Of a stretch of 64,000 nucleotides of DNA, positions 8,590 to 16,521 are shown in pieces. Origin of the DNA: Halomonas litopenaei (GTDB lineage: Bacteria; Pseudomonadota; Gammaproteobacteria; Pseudomonadales; Halomonadaceae); assembly GCF_003045775.1 (NCBI RefSeq), contig NZ_PXNS01000004.1:1-64000 (forward strand). Direction: 5' to 3'. The notes beneath the pieces were generated by a model. It was not told where the DNA came from and did not search any database. It saw only the letters and a program-made list of their open reading frames with translations. The position numbers and the translations under genes were made by a program. The stretch's first letter is position 1. Every line of letters begins with the position of its first letter.

Positions 8590-9570
8590 ATGAAAGCCAT
8601 AATCAACACAAAAACCGTCAAGACCGTCACCGCAACGCTGTTGCTCGCAGCCTCCAGTTCTGCCTTTGCTGCCTATCCGGAAAAGCCCATCACCATCATC
8701 GTCCCCTGGGCGGCCGGTGGAGGCACAGACGCCACCGCGCGGACCATTGCCACCGCACTCGAAGAAGAGCTTGGCCAGACGGTCAACGTCGTCAACCGCA
8801 CAGGCGGCAGCGGCGTCGTCGGTCATAGCGCCATGGCCACGGCTCGCCCCGATGGCTACACGCTGGGCCTGGTGACTGGCGAGCTCAACATGATGCACTG
8901 GCAGGGGCTGACCAACCTGACCTACGAAGACTACACCCCGATCGGGCAGATCAACTTCGACTACCCGGGGATTCAGGTCCGCGCAGATGCTCCCTATGAG
9001 TCTCTGGAAGACCTGGTAGCAGCCATCCGGGAAGAACCCAAGGGAACCTTCCAGGCATCCGGTACCGGTCTGGGGGGAGTCTGGCACCTGGCCTTCGCCG
9101 GTTTCCTGATGGATCAGGGTATGGAAGCTGACCGCGTCACCTGGATTCCCAGTCAGGGCGCCGCACCGGCCATGACCGAACTTGCCGCTGGCGGCCTGGA
9201 GATCGTTCCGAGCTCTGTTCCTGAAGCACGTTCGATGATCGAAGCGGGACGTGCCAAGAGCCTGGGTGTGATGGGACCGGAGCGCATCGAGAGCTTCCCT
9301 GACGTTCCGACTATCCAGGAGGCGATCGGCAGCGACTATCTTGTCGGCGAATGGCGCGGCATTGCTGGGCCAAAGGGAATGGATCCCGAGGTCGTCGCTA
9401 CGCTGGAGACCGCACTGGAAGCAGCTTACAACAGCGATACCTATCAGGACTTCATGTCCCAGCAGGGGTTCGGCACCGAGTGGCGTAACGCGGAAGAGTT
9501 CGGCCAGCTGATGGTCGAGATGGACGCGGTCTACGGTGAGATCATCGAGAACGTCGGTCTGGGCAAGTAA
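8590..9570 (+). CDS. tripartite tricarboxylate transporter substrate-binding protein (TctC family)
   Basis: A periplasmic binding protein of about 326 residues. A signal peptide (MKAIINTKTVKTV followed by LLLAASSSAFA) leads into AYPEKPITIIVPWAAGGGTDATAR, the hallmark start of mature TctC proteins. The later segments LVTGELNMMHW and VPEARSMIEAGRAKSLGVMG are also family-typical. TctC proteins deliver carboxylates to the TctAB permease. A second in-frame ATG six bases upstream (8584) could be the start, but the AGG at 8580-8582 is better spaced for 8590. The gene is first in the operon and is preceded by the operator shared with the TRAP operon. Confidence 0.93.
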   Translation: MKAIINTKTVKTVTATLLLAASSSAFAAYPEKPITIIVPWAAGGGTDATARTIATALEEELGQTVNVVNRTGGSGVVGHSAMATARPDGYTLGLVTGELNMMHWQGLTNLTYEDYTPIGQINFDYPGIQVRADAPYESLEDLVAAIREEPKGTFQASGTGLGGVWHLAFAGFLMDQGMEADRVTWIPSQGAAPAMTELAAGGLEIVPSSVPEARSMIEAGRAKSLGVMGPERIESFPDVPTIQEAIGSDYLVGEWRGIAGPKGMDPEVVATLETALEAAYNSDTYQDFMSQQGFGTEWRNAEEFGQLMVEMDAVYGEIIENVGLGK

Positions 9571-9580
9571 GGATTGCTAG

Positions 9581-10051
9581 ATGAGAGATTTCATCTTGGG
9601 GCTAGCCTTCATGCTGTCGGGCTGCATCGTCATCTATGTAGCCCAACAGTACCCGACGATGGCTAGCCTGCAATTTGGGCCATCTCTGTTTCCCTCCCTC
9701 ATTGGGGGAGGGTTTCTTATAGGTGGTTTGTTCCTTTCGGTAAAGCAGGTCCCCATTTTAAAGACGCAGTATGCCAGCAACACTCCGGGCAATAACCGGC
9801 CGCTTCCTATCCGGTCGCTCCTGGCGTCACTTCTTCCCTGCGTGATGATTATTTTCTATATCCTCACCAGTGAATTCCTGGGCGCAGCGGTTAGCCTCGC
9901 CATTGGTATTTTCGTTCTTATGCTTTCCAGGAAGGCTTCGCTTCTTCTATCCCTGGCCGTATCCATACTCGCATCACTAACCATATATTTTATTTTCTCC
10001 ACCTACCTAATGATTCCCCTTCCCGAAGGGTTGATGAGATTCTGGGGATAA
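9581..10051 (+). CDS. tripartite tricarboxylate transporter small membrane subunit (TctB family)
   Basis: A 156-residue hydrophobic protein with four predicted transmembrane helices, the size and layout of TctB. It begins MRDFILGLAFMLSGCIVIYVAQQ and contains LQFGPSLFPSLIGGGFLIGG, a common TctB segment. It lies 10 bp after the binding protein and 3 bp before the large subunit, so the three are co-transcribed. TctB sequences vary a great deal; the call rests mainly on size, topology and position. Confidence 0.88.
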   Translation: MRDFILGLAFMLSGCIVIYVAQQYPTMASLQFGPSLFPSLIGGGFLIGGLFLSVKQVPILKTQYASNTPGNNRPLPIRSLLASLLPCVMIIFYILTSEFLGAAVSLAIGIFVLMLSRKASLLLSLAVSILASLTIYFIFSTYLMIPLPEGLMRFWG

Positions 10052-10054
10052 GTC

Positions 10055-11569
10055 ATGGATACCATTCTTCTAGGGTTACAGCTAGTCTTCAATGTCGAGA
10101 CCTTGCTCGTCATTCTAGCCGCCTCCGTCTTTGGTGTTTTCGTCGGTGCGGTACCAGGTCTTACGGCTACCATGGCGGTTGCCTTGCTGGTACCGATCAC
10201 CTTTTACATGGATCCGGTTCCGGCTATCGCGGCGATCGTGACCACATCTGCCATGGCGATATTCTCCGGCGACATTCCTGCGACCTATCTGAATATTCCT
10301 GGAACACCATCCTCCGCTGCCTATGTAGGTGACTCCCACCTTCTGGCGCGGTCCGGACGGGCCCGGGAAACCCTTGGCGTCAACCTGGTTTGCTCGGTAT
10401 TTGGTGGAATCTTCGGCACCATTATTCTTGTCTTCGTTTCTCCGTCACTGGCGGAGGTCGCTCTTCAGTTCAGTTCATTTGAGTATTTCTGGCTGGCCTT
10501 GCTGGGTTTGAGCTGCTCGATCTTTATCGCTATCGGCTCCAGGGTAAAGGCCTTCCTGTCATTGATGATCGGCCTTCTCTTGTCCACTGTCGGGCTGGAC
10601 ATGATGAGTGGTGCTCCTCGTTTTACCTTCGGCATCCCGGACCTCATGGCCGGGATCAACTTCATACCGGTCATGATCGGCATGTTCGCGCTCAACGAGT
10701 TGATGCTCTTCTATGGTTCACGTGGCGATGGTAGAGCAATGCCGTCGCTCTCCAAGGATAGCGTCTTCAGCCAAGTTCCAGGACACCTGAAGGCCTACTG
10801 GCCCAACATGTTTCGCGGAGGATCGATCGGTACCCTGATCGGGGCGCTCCCTGGCGCCGGTGCCGACATAGCCGCCTGGATTTCCTACGCCGTGGGCAAA
10901 GGTCGCTCAAAGCAAAAGGAGGCATACGGGACGGGCCATATTGAAGGCATTGTCGATGCCAGCTCCGCCAACAACTCTGGCATCAGCGGCGCCTGGGTGC
11001 CGGCTTTGGTGTTCGGCATCCCGGGAGACTCCATCACGGCCATCGTCATCGGGGTGCTGTACATGAAGGGCATGAACCCCGGCCCCACCATCTTCATGGA
11101 TGGCAGTGGGTTGATCTATGCGCTTTTTGTCGTCTTTTTCCTGGCTAACCTGGTGATGCTGCCCATTGGATATGCCGCAATACGGTCGGCAAAAGTATTT
11201 ATCCTGACGCCAAGGAAGGTACTTATGCCGATTATCCTATGCTTCTGCATCGTTGGCGCATTTTCGATCAACAATTCGATTACCGATGTCTGGATCATGC
11301 TTATTATCGGCGCGGTGGCATCGATCCTGGCGAGGTGCGATTTCCCGATGGCGCCTGCCATCCTGGGGCTGGTGTTGGGCACTACCCTGGAAAATAACTT
11401 CATGAGCTCCATGCTCAAGAGCAATGGCGACCTGCTGGCCTTCTTTTCACGCCCGATCAGCGCAGGGCTAGGCGCCCTCGTCATTCTGCTGTGGCTCTCG
11501 CCGTTGCTGACCATGGCCTACAAGAAGTTCAAGCACGCCAACTCCAACAAGGCACAGGAATTATCATGA
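10055..11569 (+). CDS. tripartite tricarboxylate transporter large permease (TctA family)
   Basis: A 504-residue polytopic membrane protein, the transport channel of the Tct system. Family motifs are clear: VGAVPGLTATMAVALLVP near residue 30, the SGDIPATYLNIPGTPSSAA segment near residue 70, and GALPGAGADIAAWISYA near residue 265. The second PG loop has the usual VFGIPGDSITAIVIG context. About 11-12 membrane helices are predicted. It overlaps the start of the next gene by four bases (ATGA), which indicates translational coupling with the oxidoreductase. Confidence 0.94.
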   Translation: MDTILLGLQLVFNVETLLVILAASVFGVFVGAVPGLTATMAVALLVPITFYMDPVPAIAAIVTTSAMAIFSGDIPATYLNIPGTPSSAAYVGDSHLLARSGRARETLGVNLVCSVFGGIFGTIILVFVSPSLAEVALQFSSFEYFWLALLGLSCSIFIAIGSRVKAFLSLMIGLLLSTVGLDMMSGAPRFTFGIPDLMAGINFIPVMIGMFALNELMLFYGSRGDGRAMPSLSKDSVFSQVPGHLKAYWPNMFRGGSIGTLIGALPGAGADIAAWISYAVGKGRSKQKEAYGTGHIEGIVDASSANNSGISGAWVPALVFGIPGDSITAIVIGVLYMKGMNPGPTIFMDGSGLIYALFVVFFLANLVMLPIGYAAIRSAKVFILTPRKVLMPIILCFCIVGAFSINNSITDVWIMLIIGAVASILARCDFPMAPAILGLVLGTTLENNFMSSMLKSNGDLLAFFSRPISAGLGALVILLWLSPLLTMAYKKFKHANSNKAQELS

Positions 11570-12618
11570 GACGCTATACGACACCGTGGTTGGAAGATGT
11601 CCTGGTGACACTTTTCAGAGAGGCCGGCGCATCCGAAGAAGTCAGTCGGACGACCAGCAGCATCCTCATCGAGGGGGACCTGCTGGGACACCATACCCAT
11701 GGGGTAAAACTGGCCAACGGCTACCTCAAGGACTTGAAGTCCGGCCATGCACGTGGTGATGCGTCGCTGCTCGAATCCCGCCAGATCAGCCCTGTGGCGG
11801 CGGCCTACGACGGACACTATATCCTCGGCCCTTACCTGGTCCAGAAGGCGCTTGAGCAAAGTGCTGATGCGGCCAGGACGTCGGGGATCGGTATCGTCAG
11901 CATCAAGCGATCCCACCACATTGCCTGCCTGGCCTCCTATCTGAAGCCCTTCGTCGACCAGGGTCTGATGCCGATCATCATGACGTCTGACCCGGCGGTA
12001 AAGTCGGTGGCGCCATACGGGGGGCTCGAGCCAGTCTACACACCCAACCCGATCGCCATGGGAATCCCGAGCCGAATCCAGCCGATCATGCTGGACGTCA
12101 GCATGTCCACCGTCACCAACGGCAGCGTGGCCAAGGCCAAGGCCGAGGGCTCAAGGCTCGATCATCCGGTCATCCTCAGCAACCAGGGGGTCGTCAGCGA
12201 CAACCCCGCTGACTACTTTACGGACCCTCAGGGCAGCATTCTCCCGCTTGGTGGGCGCGAGTTTGGCCACAAGGGCTTTGCCATGGGATTGATGGTCGAG
12301 GCACTGACCTCGGCCCTTGGTGGCTTCGGACGCAAGGACGATCCAAGTGGGTGGGGGGCCTCGGTGACCGTCATGGTGATCGATCCAGCACTATTTGCAG
12401 GGAGCAGCGACTTCCTCGACGAAACCGACCACCTGGTCGAAGCCTGTCTGCAAGCCAAGCCCGTTGACCCCGAACGTCCTGTGCGACTGCCAGGCCAATC
12501 GGGGCTCAGGCGTCGCACCGAGTTTCTCGATCAGGGCATCCCGCTTCCCGGCGAAGTGGTCGCAGAGCTTCGCAGCGCCATCGAGGATTCGTCATTGAAA
12601 GGAACCCTGGACGTTTGA
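11566..12618 (+). CDS. Ldh-family (malate/L-lactate/2,3-diketogulonate-type) NAD(P)-dependent oxidoreductase
   Basis: A 350-residue member of the Ldh/YiaK/ComC family, which reduces 2-keto acids to 2-hydroxy acids or the reverse. Known members include malate, sulfolactate and 2,3-diketo-L-gulonate reductases. Visible features are EGDLLGHHTHGVKL, the catalytic-type histidine pair in IKRSHHIACLA, PVYTPNPIAMGIPS, and GGREFGHKGFAMGLMVEAL near the C-terminus. The ATG at 11566 overlaps the TctA stop codon (ATGA), so it is coupled to the transporter and probably acts on the imported acid. A longer in-frame start at 11491 lies inside tctA and is rejected. The exact substrate cannot be read from sequence. 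Confidence 0.9.
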   Translation: MRRYTTPWLEDVLVTLFREAGASEEVSRTTSSILIEGDLLGHHTHGVKLANGYLKDLKSGHARGDASLLESRQISPVAAAYDGHYILGPYLVQKALEQSADAARTSGIGIVSIKRSHHIACLASYLKPFVDQGLMPIIMTSDPAVKSVAPYGGLEPVYTPNPIAMGIPSRIQPIMLDVSMSTVTNGSVAKAKAEGSRLDHPVILSNQGVVSDNPADYFTDPQGSILPLGGREFGHKGFAMGLMVEALTSALGGFGRKDDPSGWGASVTVMVIDPALFAGSSDFLDETDHLVEACLQAKPVDPERPVRLPGQSGLRRRTEFLDQGIPLPGEVVAELRSAIEDSSLKGTLDV

Positions 12619-12845
12619 GCCATCAAGGCTCGCTACCAGGCTGCGCCAGGTGCGAATGGATCATGGCGTTGTCCCTCGCCCCGGTATCGCAAATAGCCCG
12701 GCTCACATGAGCCGGGCTATGCACGAGAGGCTATTGGCGTCCTGCGGGGGAAGGCTGGACAACCACGCCCAGCCAGCATGTAAGCGCTCACTAGCACGAA
12801 TTTACACGCCGGTATTGCAGAGCTCAGGCGCTCGTCGTACGCGCC
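12619..12845. other. spacer between the Ldh-family gene and MITE copy 1
   Basis: Apart from the hairpin at 12693-12720, nothing was recognised here. Together with the MITE it makes a 386 bp stretch without a gene. Confidence 0.4.
12693..12720. terminator. strong hairpin after the Tct/Ldh operon
   Basis: ATAGCCCGGCTCA and TGAGCCGGGCTAT form a 13-base inverted repeat with a two-base centre. No T-run follows, but position and strength fit a transcript end 75 bp after the Ldh-family gene. Confidence 0.6.
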
Positions 12846-13008
12846 CTAGGCACTGTCCGAAAAGTCGACGAGCGAAGGTTAGACAAGGCAAAAATCGGTG
12901 AGAAAGCGCAGTTTACGGGGTGTAAATGAGCATTTTGACCGGGCTGGCGCACCAGCCGATTTTTAACGCCGTATTACCGAGCGCAGGCACTTTTCAGACA
13001 AGCCCTAG
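12846..13008. repeat. MITE-like repeat, copy 1 (163 bp with CTAG flanks)
   Basis: This sequence recurs at 46786-46932 with one mismatch over the first 88 bases inside the CTAG. The ends are imperfect inverted repeats: both read inward as TGTC(C/T)GAAAAGT. CTAG lies at both borders, consistent with a target duplication of CTAG or TA. The interior has a small hairpin (TTTAC-GGGGT-GTAAA) and, in this copy only, GGGCTGGCGCACCAGCC. There is no transposase. The right-hand CTAG contains the stop codon of the DUF2938 gene. Confidence 0.8.
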
Positions 13009-13493
13009 AAGGCGAGCATGCCCCCAAGCCCGGCTACCCAAAGGCCGATACCGAAGCTTGCGTGCGCCGTCAGGCTGCGAAGCCTGGCGATGTTAGGCCG
13101 AGGCGTCCTGCGCGCGGCGATGCCTGCGCCCAACCCCGGTTGCAGCACCAGAAACGGGGCGAGCACCGTCACCACACCGAACACCAGCGCGGACACGAAC
13201 GCCGGTCGTTGCTGCCAATCCGATCCGACAAGTACCAGAAACACCAGGGCGAACACCACTCCCGTGAGATAGTGAAACGTCCACCCCAGCGCCGCCTCTG
13301 CGCGTATCGGCGCGCTTCCCGAGATGGGGCGATGAACGATAGTGCCTCCCGCCAGGTGACCCAGCCAGCGCCCCACCAGGGCGTAGTCCAGGGAGGGAAT
13401 GCCGAGTACCCGGCGCTGCACCAGCGCGACGACATCCATGAAGGCGGTCGCCCCCACGCCAAGCCAAAGGGCATCAACCAGAAGTTCTGCCAC
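13005..13493 (-). CDS. DUF2938 family membrane protein
   Basis: A 162-residue hydrophobic protein with four predicted membrane segments, matching the DUF2938 family in length and in segments such as ALWLGVGATAFMDVVALVQRR and WLGHLAGGTIVHRPI. Its function is unknown. It begins with GTG (13491-13493), preceded by AAGGAG at good spacing. It is divergent from a MerR regulator and reads from a promoter with the 19 bp spacer typical of MerR-controlled promoters, so it is the likely target of that regulator. Its stop codon lies in the CTAG at the right border of MITE copy 1. Confidence 0.85.
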   Translation of the reverse strand: MAELLVDALWLGVGATAFMDVVALVQRRVLGIPSLDYALVGRWLGHLAGGTIVHRPISGSAPIRAEAALGWTFHYLTGVVFALVFLVLVGSDWQQRPAFVSALVFGVVTVLAPFLVLQPGLGAGIAARRTPRPNIARLRSLTAHASFGIGLWVAGLGGMLAF

Positions 13494-13611
13494 TGCACTA
13501 CTCCTTCAGCAAAGAGAGCCCGCTGTCGAGCCGATCGAAGAGAAACGCATCCTGAGGATCAAGAGACGGCAAGGTCGCGCGCTCTCTTGCAGATTCAGGC
13601 AAAGCCGAAGT

Positions 13612-13642
13612 AGCTTACGACCTCAAGTAAACTTGAGGTCAA
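13612..13642 (-). promoter_or_regulatory. MerR-type promoter with 19 bp spacer and soxbox-like operator
   Basis: On the minus strand TTGACC (13637-13642) and TAAGCT (13612-13617) are 19 bp apart. The inverted repeat GACCTCAAGT-AA-ACTTGAGGTC (13619-13640) fills the spacer. MerR-family activators work by untwisting such over-long spacers. The repeat differs from the E. coli soxS soxbox core as I remember it, CCTCAAGTTAACTTGAGG, by one central base. Confidence 0.8.
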
Positions 13643-13647
13643 GCGCC

Positions 13648-14151
13648 ATGCTCGACATCTCCGAGGTCTCCCGGCAAAGCGGCGTCGCCGCGTCGAAACT
13701 GCGCTATTACGAAGAGATCGGGCTGATCCGCTCGATCGGACGTAGTGGGCTGCGGCGGGTCTTTGCGCCGGACGTGCTGTCACGCCTGTCGCTGATCGCC
13801 CTGGGACAGGCAGCCGGGTTCTCGCTGGCCGAGATAGGCGACATGCTTGGCCAGGAAGGCAAACCCGACATCGACCGCGAAAGACTGGGTGCCAAGGCGG
13901 ACGCCCTGGACCGGCGCATCAAGCAATTGAGCGCGATCCGCGATGGCCTGCGCCATGCCATGACCTGCACCGCACCTCGCCACCTGGATTGCCCCACCTT
14001 TCAGCGCCTGATGCACATCGCGCTTGCCAAGCAGTCAGCGCGGGGGCCTGGGCGACAAGGGGCGAAAGGGGCAAAAGCAGCGAGAGGGGCGAATGGAGCG
14101 AAAGAGGCGAGAACCCAGCATGGACGAACAAGACTGAGGCGAGATGGCTGA
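13648..14151 (+). CDS. MerR-family regulator with a CX7C motif
   Basis: A 167-residue MerR-family protein. Residues 1-70 form the winged helix (ISEVSRQSGVAASKLRYYEE, then RSGLRRVFAPDVL), followed by a coiled-coil dimerisation helix and a cysteine pair in TCTAPRHLDCP. The spacing CX7C matches copper-type CueR sensors rather than the four-cysteine iron-sulfur motif of SoxR, yet the operator beside it is soxbox-like. The last 30 residues are a low-complexity Ala/Gly/Lys/Arg tail from a purine-rich degenerate repeat and may not be functional. The ATG at 13648 follows GAGG. It probably regulates the divergent DUF2938 gene; its inducer is unknown. Confidence 0.87.
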   Translation: MLDISEVSRQSGVAASKLRYYEEIGLIRSIGRSGLRRVFAPDVLSRLSLIALGQAAGFSLAEIGDMLGQEGKPDIDRERLGAKADALDRRIKQLSAIRDGLRHAMTCTAPRHLDCPTFQRLMHIALAKQSARGPGRQGAKGAKAARGANGAKEARTQHGRTRLRRDG

Positions 14152-14172
14152 ACGGATCTCTGCCACTAGCGC

Positions 14173-14213
14173 AAAAAAGGCCCGGCTCCTCGAAACAGGA
14201 GTCGGGCCTTTTT
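14173..14213. terminator. bidirectional rho-independent terminator
   Basis: GGCCCGGCTCCT and AGGAGTCGGGCC form a 12-base stem with one mismatch, flanked by A6 on the left and T5 on the right. It can end transcription from the MerR gene and from rsmE on the opposite strand. Confidence 0.88.
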
Positions 14214-14278
14214 CGACACGCGGATCAGGACGCCGGATCGGGTCAGCCGGGACAACGCTGGCCGCCTAAAGTAAGCAC

Positions 14279-15019
14279 TTACATATCCCCGAAGCGTGAT
14301 TGCAGAAGCGTAAGCGCCACCACCGGGGCGGTTTCGGTACGCAGGACCCGTGGTCCCAGGGTCAGCGCCGCAAATCCTTGTGCCGTCGCCGCCTCGACCT
14401 CGCGGGGGGACAGGCCACCCTCGGGGCCGATCAGCACGCAGGCGCTGGCGACATGCTCGGCGCGCTCGAGCACGCCTGGCGTACCCGGGTGGAGCACCAG
14501 CCTGAGCGCCTCGTCACGCTGGCCCAGCCACTCGCTCAGCGACTGCGGGGCCTTGACCTCGGGCACCGTGGCGCGGCCGCACTGCTCGCAGGCGCTCACC
14601 GCCACCGCCTGCCAGTGGGCCAGCTTCTTTGCCTCACGCTCGCCCTTGAGGCGCACATCGCCGTGCTCGGTGTACAGCGGAGTGATCGCGGCGACGCCGA
14701 GCTCCACCGCCTTCTGGATGGCGTAGTCCATGCGATCGCCCTTGGAGATCGCCTGGCCGAGGTGCACAGACAAGGGCGATTCGCCCTTGCCATCGCGCAC
14801 TTCGAGTATGTGAACGCTTACTTTCTTGCGATCGGACTCGGCGATGTCGGCACGGGCTTCGCGACCCTGACCGTCGAACAGCACCAGGGGATCACCGGGC
14901 TTGAGCCGCAGCACGCGCCCCACATGTCGCGCGGCTCCTTCAGGCAGAACGACGTCGCCGCCGGCGACAAGCGCGGCGGCGACGTGGATGCGGGGGCCCT
15001 GGAAGGCGGCGTCGCTCAT
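14279..15019 (-). CDS. rsmE: 16S rRNA (uracil(1498)-N(3))-methyltransferase RsmE
   Basis: A 246-residue SPOUT-class methyltransferase that methylates U1498 of 16S rRNA. Visible motifs are the N-terminal PUA-like part (HVGRVLRLKPGDPLVLFDG), QAISKGDRMDYAIQKAVELGV, the SAM-site loop VLIGPEGGLSPREVEAA and the C-terminal LGPRVLRTETAPVVAL, all diagnostic for RsmE. The ATG at 15017-15019 overlaps the secB stop (ATGA), so translation is coupled. In-frame upstream codons lie inside secB and are not used. The terminator at 14173-14213 follows. Confidence 0.96.
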   Translation of the reverse strand: MSDAAFQGPRIHVAAALVAGGDVVLPEGAARHVGRVLRLKPGDPLVLFDGQGREARADIAESDRKKVSVHILEVRDGKGESPLSVHLGQAISKGDRMDYAIQKAVELGVAAITPLYTEHGDVRLKGEREAKKLAHWQAVAVSACEQCGRATVPEVKAPQSLSEWLGQRDEALRLVLHPGTPGVLERAEHVASACVLIGPEGGLSPREVEAATAQGFAALTLGPRVLRTETAPVVALTLLQSRFGDM

Positions 15020-15561
15020 CAGTGGGCGGTCGGCGCCTGCTCGCCCTGGGCAGTGCCCTGAGCATCGCCCTGCTCGGCCTCGCGGCGCTTCTTCTGGGCG
15101 TAGAGCGCCTCGAAGTTGACCGGTGCCAGCATCAGCGGCGGGAAGCCACCACGATTGACCAGGCTGTCGACACACTCGCGGGCGTACGGGAACAGGACGT
15201 TGGGGCAGAAGGCACCCAGGGTGTGGTCGAGCTGGTCACCTTCGATACCGGTGATGCGGAACAGGCCGGCCTGTTCGATCTCGGCCAGGAAGCAGGTGGT
15301 GCCGCTCTCGCTGTGGGTGACCTGGGCGGTGACCTTGATCACCACCTCGAAAAGGCCGTCGGCGACCTTGGTGCTGCGGGTGTCCAGGTCGAGGCCGACC
15401 TTGGGCTTGAACGGCTGACCGAAGACGCCAGGTGAGTTCGGCGCCTCGAAGGAGATGTCCTTGACGTAGATGCGCTGCAGCGAGAACTGCACCTGCGGCT
15501 TTTCCTGATCCTGCTGACCGGCGGCCTGGGCGCCAGCGTTCTGGTTGTTTTCGTCTGCCAT
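15019..15561 (-). CDS. secB: protein-export chaperone SecB
   Basis: A 180-residue SecB, slightly longer than the E. coli protein because of N- and C-terminal tails rich in Gln, Ala and Glu. The core carries [30 protein letters not shown] and [25 protein letters not shown], which are conserved in SecB. SecB holds preproteins unfolded in the cytoplasm and hands them to SecA. A rhodanese gene precedes it and rsmE follows. The grxC gene that lies between the rhodanese gene and secB in E. coli is absent here. Confidence 0.97.
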   Translation of the reverse strand: MADENNQNAGAQAAGQQDQEKPQVQFSLQRIYVKDISFEAPNSPGVFGQPFKPKVGLDLDTRSTKVADGLFEVVIKVTAQVTHSESGTTCFLAEIEQAGLFRITGIEGDQLDHTLGAFCPNVLFPYARECVDSLVNRGGFPPLMLAPVNFEALYAQKKRREAEQGDAQGTAQGEQAPTAH

Positions 15562-15604
15562 GAGAAAGATCCTTGAATCGGGTAATCAGAAATCGTGCGG
15601 ACGG

Positions 15605-16027
15605 TCACTTCTTGACGATGGGCAGGTTATCGGTCTGCCACTGGGTCATGCCACCCTTGAGCTTGAACACGCGCTCGAAGCCAGCCTTCTTGAGCTTGGC
15701 CGCCACGGCACCTGAGCTCTGGCCGTGCTTGCACACCACCACGATGGGCGAGGCCTTGACCTTGTCGAGCTCGTTGATACGGGAATCGAGGCTGCTCTGG
15801 GGAATGTTGCGAGCGCCAGCGATGTGTCCCGCCTTGAAGTCGTTCTTGTCGCGAACGTCCAGAATTACCGCGTCTTCGCGGTTGACCATCTGGGTCGCTT
15901 CGCTGGTGGTAACGCCACCGGCGTTGGCGTTGCGCAGCTCATACAGCAGCCAGGCCGTCAGCACGGCCAGGAAGGCAGCCACCAGCAACGGGTGATTCTG
16001 CACAAATTCGAACAGCTGATCGATCAT
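15605..16027 (-). CDS. membrane-anchored rhodanese-like protein (YibN type)
   Basis: A 140-residue protein with one N-terminal transmembrane helix (about residues 14-30, HPLLVAAFLAVLTAWLLYEL) followed by a single rhodanese domain. The active-site loop is VVVCKHGQSSG, with the catalytic cysteine present, and DVRDKNDFKAGHIAGARNIP is the usual rhodanese N-half motif. Single-domain rhodaneses carry persulfide sulfur. The position before secB matches yibN in E. coli. The exact role is not known. Confidence 0.9.
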   Translation of the reverse strand: MIDQLFEFVQNHPLLVAAFLAVLTAWLLYELRNANAGGVTTSEATQMVNREDAVILDVRDKNDFKAGHIAGARNIPQSSLDSRINELDKVKASPIVVVCKHGQSSGAVAAKLKKAGFERVFKLKGGMTQWQTDNLPIVKK

Positions 16028-16521
16028 GGGGTCGGCTAACTCTCGTCGGATGCAAAAATGGTGGTGGCCTGGGTGGCGAAATCGGCGTCCAGAGCCTTTG
16101 TTACAAGATCTATGTCACAAGACCTGTGTCTCAAGGCCGGTGTTGCGAGTCCAGTCTACAGACCGGACGACGCGAGACGCAGGTACGTTGCCCGCGCTCG
16201 ATCACCGCTACCCGCCGCAGGGCGGCCAGTATACACGACTCGGGGGCGATGCCGCCTGCCTCCGGACACTGCCTCGTCGGGTCAATGACGACCGCTGCCA
16301 GCGTGCGATATGATGCCGCAAGGAGGATCGTGTCGCGAGCCTGAAACCGCAAGCCACGAGACTCACGAAGACGCGCCGATTCTATTGTCGGGCGCGCTTC
16401 CCGAATCGCCAGGCACCAGCGTTTACCCACGACACCCCAGGACATCCGGCGACGACGCCAGGCGTCGAGCGCCAACAAAAGGATGCCGGGCGAGGTCATC
16501 TTGAGCTAGAGGCAATTCCTC
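16028..16521. other. divergent control region between the rhodanese gene and gpmI
   Basis: No protein gene is supported in this 494 bp stretch. A possible gpmI promoter has TATGAT at 16309-16314 with ATGACG at 16285-16290 as a weak -35 (18 bp spacer), which would leave a leader of about 200 bases. Confidence 0.4.
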
